52,454 bases of DNA, from positions 1 through 52,454 of the forward strand of contig JAFTDG010000164.1 in NCBI GenBank assembly GCA_017454325.1. Direction: 5' to 3'. The notes beneath the pieces were generated by a model. That model was not told where the DNA came from, did not search any database, and saw only the letters and a program-made list of their open reading frames with translations. This stretch comes from Desulfovibrio sp. (GTDB taxonomy: Bacteria; Desulfobacterota; Desulfovibrionia; Desulfovibrionales; Desulfovibrionaceae). How positions within the stretch are numbered: position 1 is the stretch's first letter; every line of letters starts with the position of its first letter. The position numbers were made by a program, and so were the translations under genes. Positions 24,046-34,305 of this stretch are shown piece after piece.

Positions 24046-25734
24046 CTAGGCTTCGGGTATGCGCAATGTGGCTGCCACGGGCGTACGCCAGCATGTGCCA
24101 AAAGGGCTGCGACTTACAAAAAGAACCAGCGGCATCTGGCGACGCTTGAATTCCGCACGCACCACCATATCACGCACACTGTTCCTCAGGGCACCTTGCG
24201 CAACATCTTCCTGTTTTCCCCCAGATGCCAGCGGACAGAGCAAATCCTGCAGCACAGGATCCAACACATCATACGGCGGCAGGCTGTCCTCGTCCTTCTG
24301 GTCGGGACGCAACTCTGCTGAAGGTGCCTTGTCAAAAATTTCCTCGGGAATATGCCCTACATGCGCATTGTACCAACGTCCCACGCTATACACCTGTGTC
24401 TTGGTCAAATCACCGATAACGGCTAGTGCCCCGACAGTATCACCATACAGTGTGCAATAGCCCACGGCAACTTCACTCTTATTGCCGGCATTAAGCACCA
24501 GGGCTCCGGCTCTGTTGGCCAGAGCGGTCACGAGAGTGCCACGTATACGCGCCTGGATATTCTCAAGGGTCACGTCATGGGGTCGCTCGGCAAACAGGGC
24601 AAAACCAGGAGACAATGTGGTCGTATAGGCGTGCATAAGCTTCTTAATTGGCAGAGTCACCGTAGGCATGCCCAGGTTGGCAGCAAGAGCAGCAGCATCC
24701 GTCAACGAACCAGAACTGTTGAACGGAGAAGGCATAAGCACACCGGTCACATTATCCGCACCCAGCGCTGCAACGGCCACACAGGCCACCAAGGCTGAAT
24801 CCATGCCGCCAGAAAGGGCGACTATGGCCTTCTGCCCACCGCATTTGCGCACAAAATCGCGTGTCCCCAGCACAAGGGCATGCCAATAAGCCTCTTCATC
24901 ACATGAGCACAAAGGTTGCAAATTTTCGTTCAGTTCTTGCCCCTGAGCGGTATTCACCGTCAGCACATCTTCCGTAAAAGCTCTGCCGCGTGCCAGAAGT
25001 TGGCCCGTAGGGTCAAAAACACAACTCTGGCCATTGTATACGCGGCAGTCGTTGCCCCCCACCATATTCACCGAAAACAAGTGTACATGATGGCGTGCTG
25101 CCACATGCGAAAGCAGCCGCTCACGTGCATCCTGTGACCCCTGGCGAAAGGGCGACGCAGCCATATGCACCAGGGTATCCACGCCCCTGCGCATCAGTTC
25201 CGTAAGCACATTGTGACTGCCCCCATGGCCTACATTCCAGAAAGAGCCGTCTTCGTTCAATGCCTGCTCGCACAATGCAATACCCAGCCGCCACCCCTTG
25301 AATGTAACAATGCCGCAGGATATGCCACGGTCAAAGTACCGGGCATCCTCGTCCTGTTCAACAGACATGTTCCAGCTCTGCTCCAGGTTGCGGTACACCT
25401 TGCGTGAAACAACCTGCCAGTTCCCCTGCTCTACCAGAACGGCCACGTTGGAAACGAGCCCTGTGGCATACACGCTGGGCACAGGCGTGCCCACCAGCAA
25501 CGCGGGACCATCTTTGAAGGTACTAGCAAGCGTATCCAGCGCCCTGAGGCACCCCCTGACAAATCCGTCCAGTTGCAAAAAATGTCCCGGGGCCACACCG
25601 CACAGAGCAAGCTCAGGCGTGACACACAAATCAGCTCCGGCCTGTGCCGCCTGCCTCATCGCCGCGGCAATGCGCTGCATATTACCCACTACATCACCGT
25701 TGACGCTGTTGCACTGCAAAAGGGCTATCTTCAC
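24046..25734 (-). CDS. nadE: Glutamine-dependent NAD+ synthetase
   Basis: The 562-residue enzyme forms NAD+ from deamido-NAD+, ATP and glutamine. The N-terminal nitrilase-like glutaminase domain has PELALCG (catalytic Glu41), the RKVYRNLEQ lysine and GIALCEQAL with the catalytic cysteine. The C-terminal synthetase domain has IVALSGGMDSALVACVAV (PP-loop) and KSEVAVGYCTLYGD. The start is taken as GTG at 25734 because GAGGAG lies 8 bp upstream and the protein then begins with the family-typical KIALLQCN; the nearby ATG is out of frame. It follows the UbiD gene by 42 bp. Confidence 0.95.
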   Translation of the reverse strand: MKIALLQCNSVNGDVVGNMQRIAAAMRQAAQAGADLCVTPELALCGVAPGHFLQLDGFVRGCLRALDTLASTFKDGPALLVGTPVPSVYATGLVSNVAVLVEQGNWQVVSRKVYRNLEQSWNMSVEQDEDARYFDRGISCGIVTFKGWRLGIALCEQALNEDGSFWNVGHGGSHNVLTELMRRGVDTLVHMAASPFRQGSQDARERLLSHVAARHHVHLFSVNMVGGNDCRVYNGQSCVFDPTGQLLARGRAFTEDVLTVNTAQGQELNENLQPLCSCDEEAYWHALVLGTRDFVRKCGGQKAIVALSGGMDSALVACVAVAALGADNVTGVLMPSPFNSSGSLTDAAALAANLGMPTVTLPIKKLMHAYTTTLSPGFALFAERPHDVTLENIQARIRGTLVTALANRAGALVLNAGNKSEVAVGYCTLYGDTVGALAVIGDLTKTQVYSVGRWYNAHVGHIPEEIFDKAPSAELRPDQKDEDSLPPYDVLDPVLQDLLCPLASGGKQEDVAQGALRNSVRDMVVRAEFKRRQMPLVLFVSRSPFGTCWRTPVAATLRIPEA

Positions 25735-25776
25735 TTCATGATCTCCTCGGCAAAACTCTTCCAGGCGCGATACCAT

Positions 25777-27648
25777 TCATATAAGGCCGTGTAGCGGGCC
25801 GCCGGGCGCTGCTAATGCCTCCACACGCCGTGTGACGGCAGGGTCCTCCTCCAGCGGGGGAGCATGGAATGGTTTGAGTCTGGCATCCAGCACCAGTGGA
25901 GACTGGCATGACCAGTGTTTGGCCCTGATTATGGCCTGGGCACCATACACGTCCGCTGCAGGGTCTGAACGCGTGAATGCCACCCACAGAAAATTGTCCA
26001 AGGCAGCGGCACAGAAATCCGCATCGTCTACGGCAACCACAAGAGGGAAGGCTTCACGCCCTGGCCAGGCTGCTAGAGACTGAGCCAGGGTTTCCATGCG
26101 CACATCTATGGTGTTACGCTCCAAAGTATGTGCAGGCGCTTCCACGACCAATATGCCAGGACCGGCAACACGCACAGGGCCGAACCCCTGTGGCAGGCGA
26201 GGCAAAACCGCAGTCGGCCCCGTGAGCTCCGTGCCCAACGTCCGGCGCTTCCGGCCTGCCGAAGCCCAGAGGAGTTTGGACCCCTCATTGAGATCCGTGC
26301 CCGTATAGTCCAGTGTATCCGTGGTGCTGCGGGTTATGAAGTGCAGATCTCTTGCAAAGTCTGTGCGTTCAAGCACATGACGCAGAAAAGCGGGCACATC
26401 GCGTGCTGTGAGCTCAGGCGCGTCTTCATGCGCTGCCAGCAGCACATACTTAGCCAATGCCGTCTGGGTAGTTCCCAGCAGGTGCAGGCCGGCCGTGATC
26501 AGCTCCCGCGGGCGTCGGTCGTTCTCATAGGGAGTATAACGCTCACTGCCCACGGCCAACAGCAGCGCATGCACCCCCGCCGCATCCACCGCGTGTACCT
26601 CGCGCACGCCAGGAAAGACCTGCGGCACCATAGGACCCGTTAATTCGTGGATAAATGCGCCAAAAACAGTATCTTCCTGCGGGGGGCGCCCTACTGCGGT
26701 AAAGGGCCAGATGGCATCCCGCCGGTGATACACGGCCTCAACTCTGAGCACCGGGAAATTATGTTTCAAACTATAATAGCCCACATGATCGCCAAAGGGT
26801 CCTTCAGGCTTGCACTGTGGCAATATATGCCCACTGAGGCAAAAATCCGCCTGTTCCAGAACAGGCAGGGGCAAACCGGCCACGGCGGCCATGCGCACCC
26901 GTTCCCCACCCAGCATGCCGGCAAAACGCAGTTCAGAAAGCCCTTCGGGTAGCGGCATGACCGCAGCCACAGTCAGGCTGGGGGGCCCACCCACATAGAC
27001 ATGAACAGGTAGAGGCAGGCCCGATTCCAGAGCCCGAGCATGGTGCACACCAATGCCCCTGTGGATCTGATAGTGCAGGCCCACCTCATCAGCCGCGTAG
27101 TCATTGCCGGCCAACTGTACCCTATACATACCAAGATTGGAGGAGGCCAGACCCGGTCTGGAGGGATCTTCTGTATACACTAGCGGCAGCGTGATAAAAG
27201 GACCACCATCACATGGCCAACTGACGAGCCTCGGAAGAGCAGCAAGATTGCTGCGACACGCAAGCACCGGAACACCTTGAGCCAGCCCTGCCGCCACATG
27301 CCGCAAACGTGGTGCCATCAAGAAAAAACCCGGCAGGGCGCGCCAGGCGCGCCATGGTCGTTTCAGTACCGCCGCAGGATCTGACCTTACGGCCAGTACA
27401 GCCTGTAGTGCCGGCAGACTGTCGCGAAAGATATAATGTACACGTTCTGCTGTGCCAAACAGATTTGCCAGCATGGGGAAATGTGTTCCCCTGACCCGAG
27501 TGAAAAGCAGTGCCGGCGCTTTGGCACGAAAGGCGCGCCGCTGTATGGCGCTCAGCTCCAGGCAGGGATCCACCTCAACATCCACGCGCACCAGGTGCCC
27601 ATGGGCTTCCAGATCCTCCACACATTGAGCCAGGCTGCTATAGCCCAT
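25777..27648 (-). CDS. UbiD-family (prenyl-FMN dependent) decarboxylase, menaquinone-type
   Basis: The 623-residue protein belongs to the UbiD family, reversible decarboxylases using prenylated FMN. Visible motifs are HYQIHRGIGVHHA, the GGPPSLTVAAVMPLPEGLSELRFAG stretch, CKPEGPFGDHVGYYSLKHNFPVLRVEAVYHRRDAIWPFT with the catalytic E/D-type residues, and a C-terminal extension. Its length fits the long form annotated as menaquinone-biosynthesis decarboxylase of the futalosine pathway rather than the ~490-residue UbiD; that assignment is inferred. The start overlaps the NUDIX stop (ATGA). No ubiX is in the window, so the cofactor must be made elsewhere. Confidence 0.85.
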   Translation of the reverse strand: MGYSSLAQCVEDLEAHGHLVRVDVEVDPCLELSAIQRRAFRAKAPALLFTRVRGTHFPMLANLFGTAERVHYIFRDSLPALQAVLAVRSDPAAVLKRPWRAWRALPGFFLMAPRLRHVAAGLAQGVPVLACRSNLAALPRLVSWPCDGGPFITLPLVYTEDPSRPGLASSNLGMYRVQLAGNDYAADEVGLHYQIHRGIGVHHARALESGLPLPVHVYVGGPPSLTVAAVMPLPEGLSELRFAGMLGGERVRMAAVAGLPLPVLEQADFCLSGHILPQCKPEGPFGDHVGYYSLKHNFPVLRVEAVYHRRDAIWPFTAVGRPPQEDTVFGAFIHELTGPMVPQVFPGVREVHAVDAAGVHALLLAVGSERYTPYENDRRPRELITAGLHLLGTTQTALAKYVLLAAHEDAPELTARDVPAFLRHVLERTDFARDLHFITRSTTDTLDYTGTDLNEGSKLLWASAGRKRRTLGTELTGPTAVLPRLPQGFGPVRVAGPGILVVEAPAHTLERNTIDVRMETLAQSLAAWPGREAFPLVVAVDDADFCAAALDNFLWVAFTRSDPAADVYGAQAIIRAKHWSCQSPLVLDARLKPFHAPPLEEDPAVTRRVEALAAPGGPLHGLI

Positions 27649-28184
27649 CAATGGCCCTCCGCAGAAGCTACTGCTGTACCCACTGCTGGCATAGCCGACT
27701 TTGGCCATAAGGGTTGCACAGCAGCCAGTGCACGCTTGCCCATGAGCGTATCGGCAAAATCCTGCAAGATCTGCTCGTGGTCAAAAACAAGAGGATGCGG
27801 CAGTGCATCCAAAGGATAAAAGGCGGCCTGAGCAGCATCATCGCCGGCGCACAAGGCATGGGGGTTTTGAGGTTTGCCCGTAAAAACCACTGTCAATGTG
27901 TGTTGGCGAGGGTCTCGATCAGGACGGGAGTACACACCGAGCACACCGGTCAATTCCACAATAAGGCCCGTTTCTTCATGCATTTCACGTATGGCGGCCG
28001 CCTCGGCGCACTCGCCTTCCTCAATGAACCCTCCGGGCAGGGCATAGCCCAAGGGTTCATTGGCCCGACGGATGATAACAACACCCTGCTCTGGGGTATA
28101 AATGACCACATCCGCCGTAGGTGCCGGATTTCGGTAACAGGAATAGGGCTTGCCGCAATGCGGACAGAGTACCTGGCGTTTCAT
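27648..28184 (-). CDS. NUDIX hydrolase with N-terminal zinc knuckle
   Basis: The 178-residue protein starts MKRQVLCPHCGKPYSCYRNP, with a CxxC pair that suggests a small zinc ribbon of the NADH-pyrophosphatase type. The perfect Nudix box GFIEEGECAEAAAIREMHEETGL lies at about residues 52-74. The domain hydrolyses nucleoside-diphosphate-linked substrates; specificity is not visible, though NADH, ADP-ribose and oxidised nucleotides are candidates. The second of two near-adjacent ATG codons (28184) is preferred. It is coupled to the UbiD gene through a 1-bp overlap (ATGA). Confidence 0.9.
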   Translation of the reverse strand: MKRQVLCPHCGKPYSCYRNPAPTADVVIYTPEQGVVIIRRANEPLGYALPGGFIEEGECAEAAAIREMHEETGLIVELTGVLGVYSRPDRDPRQHTLTVVFTGKPQNPHALCAGDDAAQAAFYPLDALPHPLVFDHEQILQDFADTLMGKRALAAVQPLWPKSAMPAVGTAVASAEGH

Positions 28185-28346
28185 GCACATCCCCCTGCCG
28201 TTGAGACGGCTCCGCTGCTATGGCCTAACAAAGAAACATACACAGGCTGCTTCTGCTGTATTATATACATGGCTGTACAGAAATACCCGTTTCTGTCCAT
28301 GCCGTCAAAGGCCGACGCCAGGGCCTGGCGTTTACAGATCCAAGCT

Positions 28347-29060
28347 CTACGCCAACACAAATCCCGCTGCGGTCAACTGTGCCGCGCTGATTGCACCATC
28401 GCGCAGCACACGCACCCGCCTGCCAGCTGCGTCATGCAGGGGCTCTACAATGGTGGACGGCAAGCCCCCAGCCGGCTGAGGGCCATCCGTGAGTATGGGT
28501 ATGGTGAGTTCTGCGACACCTGTGTCATGTTGCACAAGATTAGCCATTATGCCATCACAGCATGCTGCGAGAGCGGACAGCAAGGAGGGATCAAGCTCCC
28601 CTGCCCGCCGTACGGCGGGTAGTCCGCTGCGATTGGCACTGCTGGCAGTCAACGTGCCGCCAGCCTGAAGGGCCAGGGCTGCCGCCAGGGGATGGGAAGT
28701 AACACGCACAGCAACGCGTCCATGAGCGTCTTTCAATACCGAAGGCAAGGATTGCCGACCGGGCAGCAACACAGTGAGCGGGCCCGGCCAGAAGGCATAC
28801 AAACCGGGTGGCATGCCTTCAAGGTCGGCCACAGCACTTACTTGGGCTGTATCGGCTGCCAACAGGGGCAAAGGCTTGTGGACGGGACGCCGTTTCAGCT
28901 GGTACACTCGTGCCACGGCATCGGCATTGGTGGCGATACAACCCAACCCATACAATGTTTCTGTGGGAAATATGACCACGCCGCCAGCCCGCAGCAGATG
29001 CACAGCACGGCTGAGGTCAAAACCGGCAGAAACAGCAGCAGATAACAGGCGGGAAGACAT
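28347..29060 (-). CDS. tsaC: Threonylcarbamoyl-AMP synthase (TsaC/Sua5/YrdC family)
   Basis: YrdC-domain enzymes make threonylcarbamoyl-AMP for the tRNA t6A37 modification. The 237-residue protein has GGVVIFPTETLYGLGCIATN near residue 27, the KRRPVHKPLPLL basic motif, FWPGPLTVLL, VAVRVTSHPLAAAL and GTLTASSANRSG, all diagnostic. A full Sua5 C-terminal domain is absent. The start is uncertain: ATG 29060 shares a CATG with the divergent rlmH start and lacks a good ribosome site. In-frame ATG 29084 is an alternative, as is a TTG near 29096 with AAAGGAG, which would overlap rlmH antisense. Confidence 0.92.
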   Translation of the reverse strand: MSSRLLSAAVSAGFDLSRAVHLLRAGGVVIFPTETLYGLGCIATNADAVARVYQLKRRPVHKPLPLLAADTAQVSAVADLEGMPPGLYAFWPGPLTVLLPGRQSLPSVLKDAHGRVAVRVTSHPLAAALALQAGGTLTASSANRSGLPAVRRAGELDPSLLSALAACCDGIMANLVQHDTGVAELTIPILTDGPQPAGGLPSTIVEPLHDAAGRRVRVLRDGAISAAQLTAAGFVLA

Positions 29061-29532
29061 GGCAGGCAAATTCTTGCGCTGCATATGCGTGGGCAAACTC
29101 AAAGCTCCTTTTTTTAGAGACGCTGCCACCCACTATGCTGAAGGGCTCTCCCACTGGCGCAGGCTCGTCCTGACCAATGTACGCGATGGCGACGCAGCTC
29201 TTCCGGCAACACAACGCAATGCACTTGAAGGGCGCCGCATTCTGGAAGCCCTGACATCAGAAGACATTCCCTTTGTACTGGACGAACATGGCAGGCACTT
29301 CACCTCACAACAACTGGCTATCCTGCTGCGCGAGACAGATACGGACAGCCTAGGACGGGCCTGTTTCATTGTTGGTGGTGCCTGGGGGCTGGACGAAGCC
29401 GTGCTGCGCAAGGCCCGACTGTGCATCAGCCTTTCGCACATGACACTGCCTCATGAGCTAGCCAGAGTGGTCCTGCTGGAACAGCTCTATCGTGCCGAGT
29501 GTATCCTGCACAATGTGCCGTACCACCATTAA
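29059..29532 (+). CDS. rlmH: 23S rRNA pseudouridine-1915 N3-methyltransferase RlmH
   Basis: RlmH methylates pseudouridine 1915 in helix 69 of 23S rRNA using SAM. The 157-residue length is normal for this SPOUT/trefoil-knot enzyme. It starts MAGKFLRCICVGKLKAPFF and carries FVLDEHGRHFTSQQLA, FIVGGAWGLDEAVLRKA and the C-terminal SLSHMTLPHELARVVLLEQLYRAECI with a YHH end, all highly conserved. Its ATG overlaps the start codon of tsaC on the opposite strand, so the two genes diverge with no intergenic space. The ribosome site is weak (GGCGGGAAG). Confidence 0.96.
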   Translation: MAGKFLRCICVGKLKAPFFRDAATHYAEGLSHWRRLVLTNVRDGDAALPATQRNALEGRRILEALTSEDIPFVLDEHGRHFTSQQLAILLRETDTDSLGRACFIVGGAWGLDEAVLRKARLCISLSHMTLPHELARVVLLEQLYRAECILHNVPYHH

Positions 29533-29553
29533 GATACAGTCCAGCCACAAAGG

Positions 29554-30144
29554 CTATTCTACCATCTCCGCTTTCTTGATCACGATAGTTTCCACGGGAA
29601 CGTCTTCATAATAGCTTTTTTTCCCGGTCTGTACCGCAGCAATGGCATCCACCACGTTCTGCCCCTTGATGACCTTGCCAAACACGGCATATCCCCAGCC
29701 TTGGGGCGTCTGGCTCTTGAAATCCAGAAAATCGTTATCCTTCACGTTGATGAAAAACTGGGATGTGGCTGAATGCGGCTCATTGGTCCGGGCCATGGCA
29801 ATGGTGTACTTTTTATTTCGCAGGCCATTATCCGCCTCGTTACGTATGGGCGCGCGTGCAGACTTTTGCGGCTTCAGTTCCGCAGTAAGCCCACCGCCCT
29901 GAATCATGAAATTCTTGATGACACGGTGGAACACCGTACCGTCATAGAAGCCGGCCTTAACATACTGTACAAAGTTGGCCGTACTAATAGGTGCCTTGCG
30001 TGCATCCAGGCGCACGACAATCTCCCCCATGTTGGTAGTCAGCTTGACAACAGGATCTGGTGCCCCAGCCAGAACGTTATTAACGGGAGCAAAGCTGAAA
30101 AACAGTGCAAGAAGCATGCATACAAGAGTGTGAACCTTTTTCAT
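29554..30144 (-). CDS. Periplasmic peptidyl-prolyl cis-trans isomerase (cyclophilin)
   Basis: The 196-residue protein has an N-terminal signal peptide (residues about 4-26, ending NVLAGAPD) and a cyclophilin domain with VKLTTNMGEIVVRLDARKAPISTANFVQYVKAGFYDGTVFHRVIKNFMIQGGGL, then ATSQFFINVKDNDFLDF and GWGYAVFGKVIKG. The FHRV..F..QGG catalytic region is intact. It resembles PpiA and assists folding of exported proteins. Start ATG 30144 has AAAGGATTC upstream. It converges with rlmH, and a strong hairpin (30169-30202) lies just upstream of its ribosome site. Confidence 0.94.
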   Translation of the reverse strand: MKKVHTLVCMLLALFFSFAPVNNVLAGAPDPVVKLTTNMGEIVVRLDARKAPISTANFVQYVKAGFYDGTVFHRVIKNFMIQGGGLTAELKPQKSARAPIRNEADNGLRNKKYTIAMARTNEPHSATSQFFINVKDNDFLDFKSQTPQGWGYAVFGKVIKGQNVVDAIAAVQTGKKSYYEDVPVETIVIKKAEMVE

Positions 30145-30168
30145 AATGAATCCTTTGTTTGTTGTAGC

Positions 30169-30202
30169 GGGAGCGCCCCCGGTTTTCACCGGGGGCGCTC
30201 CC
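30169..30202. other. Long perfect hairpin with GNRA-type loop
   Basis: Positions 30169-30183 and 30188-30202 form a 15-bp perfect inverted repeat. Read on the minus strand the loop is GAAA, a stable GNRA tetraloop. It lies between the stop of the small sigma-28 gene (30233) and the cyclophilin start (30144). There is no T-run on the minus strand, so it is either an atypical terminator or an mRNA stability element. Confidence 0.7.
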
Positions 30203-30232
30203 ATTTGTTCTATCGTTATCCGTAACAGTCAT

Positions 30233-30457
30233 CTATGCCATGACATTGAGCTTGCCACCAATGCCCTGTGCGGCAAGCCCTGCACTGCGCATCTGTTCCA
30301 TGGCCTGATCTCCGCCGGAAATAATCGCATTGACCATACTGCCTTGAAACTCCATAGCTTCCTTGGCCAAACTAGCACCGGTTACGGCCTTCTGCATCTG
30401 AAGCTTTTGCGCCTGCATATCTTGAGCCATCCCCACAACTTCCATCATTCCGTCCAT
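30233..30457 (-). CDS. Small motility-associated protein, YjfB-like candidate
   Basis: The 74-residue protein is methionine- and glutamine-rich and helical (VVGMAQDMQAQKLQMQKAVTGASLAKEAM), with no cysteine and no export signal. Size and the repeated M/Q pattern recall the short 'putative motility protein' YjfB family, but similarity is weak by eye. Support for a motility role comes from the sigma-28 promoter 41-67 bp upstream of the start codon. AAAGGAG precedes the ATG. The gene is flanked by ilvC upstream and a large hairpin downstream, so it is likely an independent unit. Confidence 0.6.
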   Translation of the reverse strand: MDGMMEVVGMAQDMQAQKLQMQKAVTGASLAKEAMEFQGSMVNAIISGGDQAMEQMRSAGLAAQGIGGKLNVMA

Positions 30458-30497
30458 GGTCCACTCCTTTGTCGCATCCCTGCGGCTTTTTATGGCC

Positions 30498-30524
30498 TTT
30501 TCGGACGAATGACAGATAACTTTA
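30498..30524 (-). promoter_or_regulatory. Sigma-28 (FliA) promoter of the small motility gene
   Basis: On the minus strand TAAA (30524-30521) and TCCGAAAA (30505-30498) are separated by exactly 15 bp. The consensus is TAAA-N15-GCCGATAA; the first box is perfect and the second matches 6 of 8. Transcription would begin near 30490, 33 bp before the start codon of the 74-residue gene. Confidence 0.65.
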
Positions 30525-30568
30525 TGGGTTTGCCTTCCTCATTGAAAAAATATTTACATTCCCTCTGA

Positions 30569-32073
<1,505 letters not shown>

Positions 32074-32084
32074 CACCGTCCCCC

Positions 32085-33776
32085 TTACACCAGCAGCATT
32101 TCATCTAGTGCCGCACCGGCAGGCACCATGGGATACACATTTTCCTCCCGCTCCACAACTACGTCAATAATGGCGGGGTTAGGCGATGCCAGGGCCTTTT
32201 CCAGCACTGACCTGAGCTCTGCAGGATCGGAGATACGGTAGCCCTCGGCCCCGTAGGCTTCGGCCAATTTTACAAAATCCGGCTGAGCCTCCATGTCGGT
32301 GGAACTGTAGTTGCGGTGGTAGAAAAGTTCCTGCCATTGCCGCACCATGCCAAGATAACGGTTGTTAAGAATAACTACCTTGACGGGCAGCTTGTTAGCA
32401 ACAATAGTGGCCATTTCCTGAATATTCATCTGCAAAGAACCGTCACCTGCCACCGCAATGATCTTCTTACCGGGGAGGGCGATCTGTGCCCCCATAGCTG
32501 CAGGAAAGCCATAGCCCATGGTGCCCAGTCCGCCGCTGGTGAGTAGCGTGCGTGGTTCGTTAAAGGCAAAGAATTGTGCTACCCACATCTGGTGCTGGCC
32601 CACTTCAGTGGTGATAACGGCATCACCACCAGTAATGGCATACAGCTCTTCCACCACCTGTTGTGGCTTGATGACATCCCCCTTCTGATACGACAAAGGT
32701 TTGTCTTTTTTCCAGTTGCCCACGGCGGTAAGCCAGGAGGCGTAGGCATCGTGCCAGTTCTTATTTGCCAGTTTGGCTGAACAGATCTCGGCCATGCCCT
32801 CCAAGGCCAGACGGCAGTCCCCCACGACGGGCACATGCACCTCTACATTCTTACGAATGGAAGTGGGGTCAATATCAATATGTACAATACGCGCCTTAGG
32901 TGCAAAGTCTGCAAGTCTGCCTGTGACGCGATCGTCAAATCGCGCTCCCACGCACATAAGCACATCAGCGTTGTTTATGGCCATGTTGGCGGCATAAGTA
33001 CCATGCATACCCACCATGCCCAGCCACAGAGGATCTGTGGCTGGAAAGCCCCCCAGCCCCATGAGCGTGCTTGCCACCGGGATATGCAGTTTGCGTGCGA
33101 GGTCTGTCAACGCTGTGGCAGCATTGGACATGATCACACCGCCCCCGACCAGCAGCACTGGACGTTCTGCTTGGGCAAGCTCTTCCACAGCACGTCGCAG
33201 CTGGTTGAGATTGGGTTTGTACGTGGGGTTGTAACTACGCATGGAGACTTCTTCCGGCCAGACGAATTCGGTCTTAGCCACCATGACGTCGCTGGGCAGA
33301 TCCACCAGTACGGGGCCTGGTCTGCCGGAACGCGCCAGATAGAAGGCCTGGCGTATGGTCAGGGCCAGCTTGGTCACATCCTTCACCAGGAAGTTATGCT
33401 TGGTGCAAGGGCGGGTAATGCCTACAATGTCCACTTCCTGAAAGGCATCGTTGCCTATGAGATGGGTAGGCACCTGCCCCGTGAACACGACCAGCGGTAT
33501 GGAATCGCAATAGGCAGTGGCAATGCCCGTAACCGTATTGGTGGCACCGGGGCCTGATGTTACCAGGCAGACGCCCGTCTTGCCCGATGCACGGGCATAG
33601 CCATCAGCAGCGTGCACAGCCCCTTGCTCATGTCGGACATGGATATGATGCAGCTCCGGAAATTGCGGCAAAGCATCATAAATGGTAATAACTGCACCGC
33701 CCGGATAACCGAACAGCACGTCTACCCCTTCTCTTTTTAGCGATTCAAGGAGAATCTGCGCACCGGTACATTCCAT
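32085..33776 (-). CDS. ilvB: Acetolactate synthase, catalytic (large) subunit
   Basis: The 563-residue ThDP enzyme condenses pyruvate (or pyruvate and 2-oxobutyrate) in valine, leucine and isoleucine synthesis. It begins MECTGAQILLESLKREGVDVLFGYPGG and has HVRHEQGAVHAADGYARASGK (catalytic Glu), the FAD/central domain, and the ThDP motif GDGSLQMNIQEMATIVANKLPVKVVILNN. Length is standard. Start 33776 with AGGAG upstream is chosen over a 26-codon extension. It follows the DUF465 gene by 197 bp, in which I see no clear attenuator or leader peptide. Confidence 0.97.
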   Translation of the reverse strand: MECTGAQILLESLKREGVDVLFGYPGGAVITIYDALPQFPELHHIHVRHEQGAVHAADGYARASGKTGVCLVTSGPGATNTVTGIATAYCDSIPLVVFTGQVPTHLIGNDAFQEVDIVGITRPCTKHNFLVKDVTKLALTIRQAFYLARSGRPGPVLVDLPSDVMVAKTEFVWPEEVSMRSYNPTYKPNLNQLRRAVEELAQAERPVLLVGGGVIMSNAATALTDLARKLHIPVASTLMGLGGFPATDPLWLGMVGMHGTYAANMAINNADVLMCVGARFDDRVTGRLADFAPKARIVHIDIDPTSIRKNVEVHVPVVGDCRLALEGMAEICSAKLANKNWHDAYASWLTAVGNWKKDKPLSYQKGDVIKPQQVVEELYAITGGDAVITTEVGQHQMWVAQFFAFNEPRTLLTSGGLGTMGYGFPAAMGAQIALPGKKIIAVAGDGSLQMNIQEMATIVANKLPVKVVILNNRYLGMVRQWQELFYHRNYSSTDMEAQPDFVKLAEAYGAEGYRISDPAELRSVLEKALASPNPAIIDVVVEREENVYPMVPAGAALDEMLLV

Positions 33777-33973
33777 AACCGCTCCTAGCTTTAGCCGTTG
33801 CAACGAAAGAAGCCACATATAAAGACAGCAATAGGTACACACAACGCGAAACAAATATCTCGCTGTAGCTATCCGTACGGCTTATCTATGCTGTCATCAT
33901 CCGTAAACCAGCAAAACCGGTTAACGGCTGCTGTGAAACCGTGCCTACGGCAACTCTGCGTCAAACAGACAAC

Positions 33974-34198
33974 CTACTGATTTTTCAGGCGATCAAGCAT
34001 TTCTATCAACTGTGTCTTGACTTCAAGCTTCTGCTTTTTCAACTGCTTGAGTGTCTGTTCCTCTGTGGGTGTACGAAAAGACTTGGTCGCCAACTTGTCC
34101 ACCTGCTTACTGTAAAGCACATGGTCTTCCCAAAGGGATTTCAGGTCCGGATCAGTTGCAGCATACTTTTCCAGCAATTCCAGTTCGTGCTGATCCAT
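33974..34198 (-). CDS. DUF465 (YdcH-like) small coiled-coil protein
   Basis: This 74-residue protein is wholly helical and charged: DQHELELLEKYAATDPDLKSLWEDHVLYSKQVDKL followed by PTEEQTLKQLKKQKLEVKTQLIEML. This matches the DUF465/YdcH family, short proteins expected to form antiparallel helical hairpins, of unknown function. GGAGATTTCTT precedes the ATG. It lies between the yggT-type gene and ilvB on the same strand. Confidence 0.85.
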   Translation of the reverse strand: MDQHELELLEKYAATDPDLKSLWEDHVLYSKQVDKLATKSFRTPTEEQTLKQLKKQKLEVKTQLIEMLDRLKNQ

Positions 34199-34305
34199 AA
34201 GAAATCTCCTGTGTTAAATGTTCCGGGGAAATGCCCCCTCTCCGCGCCCTAGGGCAGCGGTATCCCTGTAAAAAAATCCAGCCACAGCAACGAAATGGCT
34301 CCTCA

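Noticed and set aside
27714..28622. 302-codon open frame on the plus strand opposite NUDIX and tsaC
   Set aside because: It covers the complements of two recognised genes and has no similarity or start signal.
33777..33973. Possible ilv attenuator ahead of ilvB
   Set aside because: Only a weak AACCGG/CTGGTT hairpin is visible, with no leader peptide rich in Leu, Val or Ile and no T-run.
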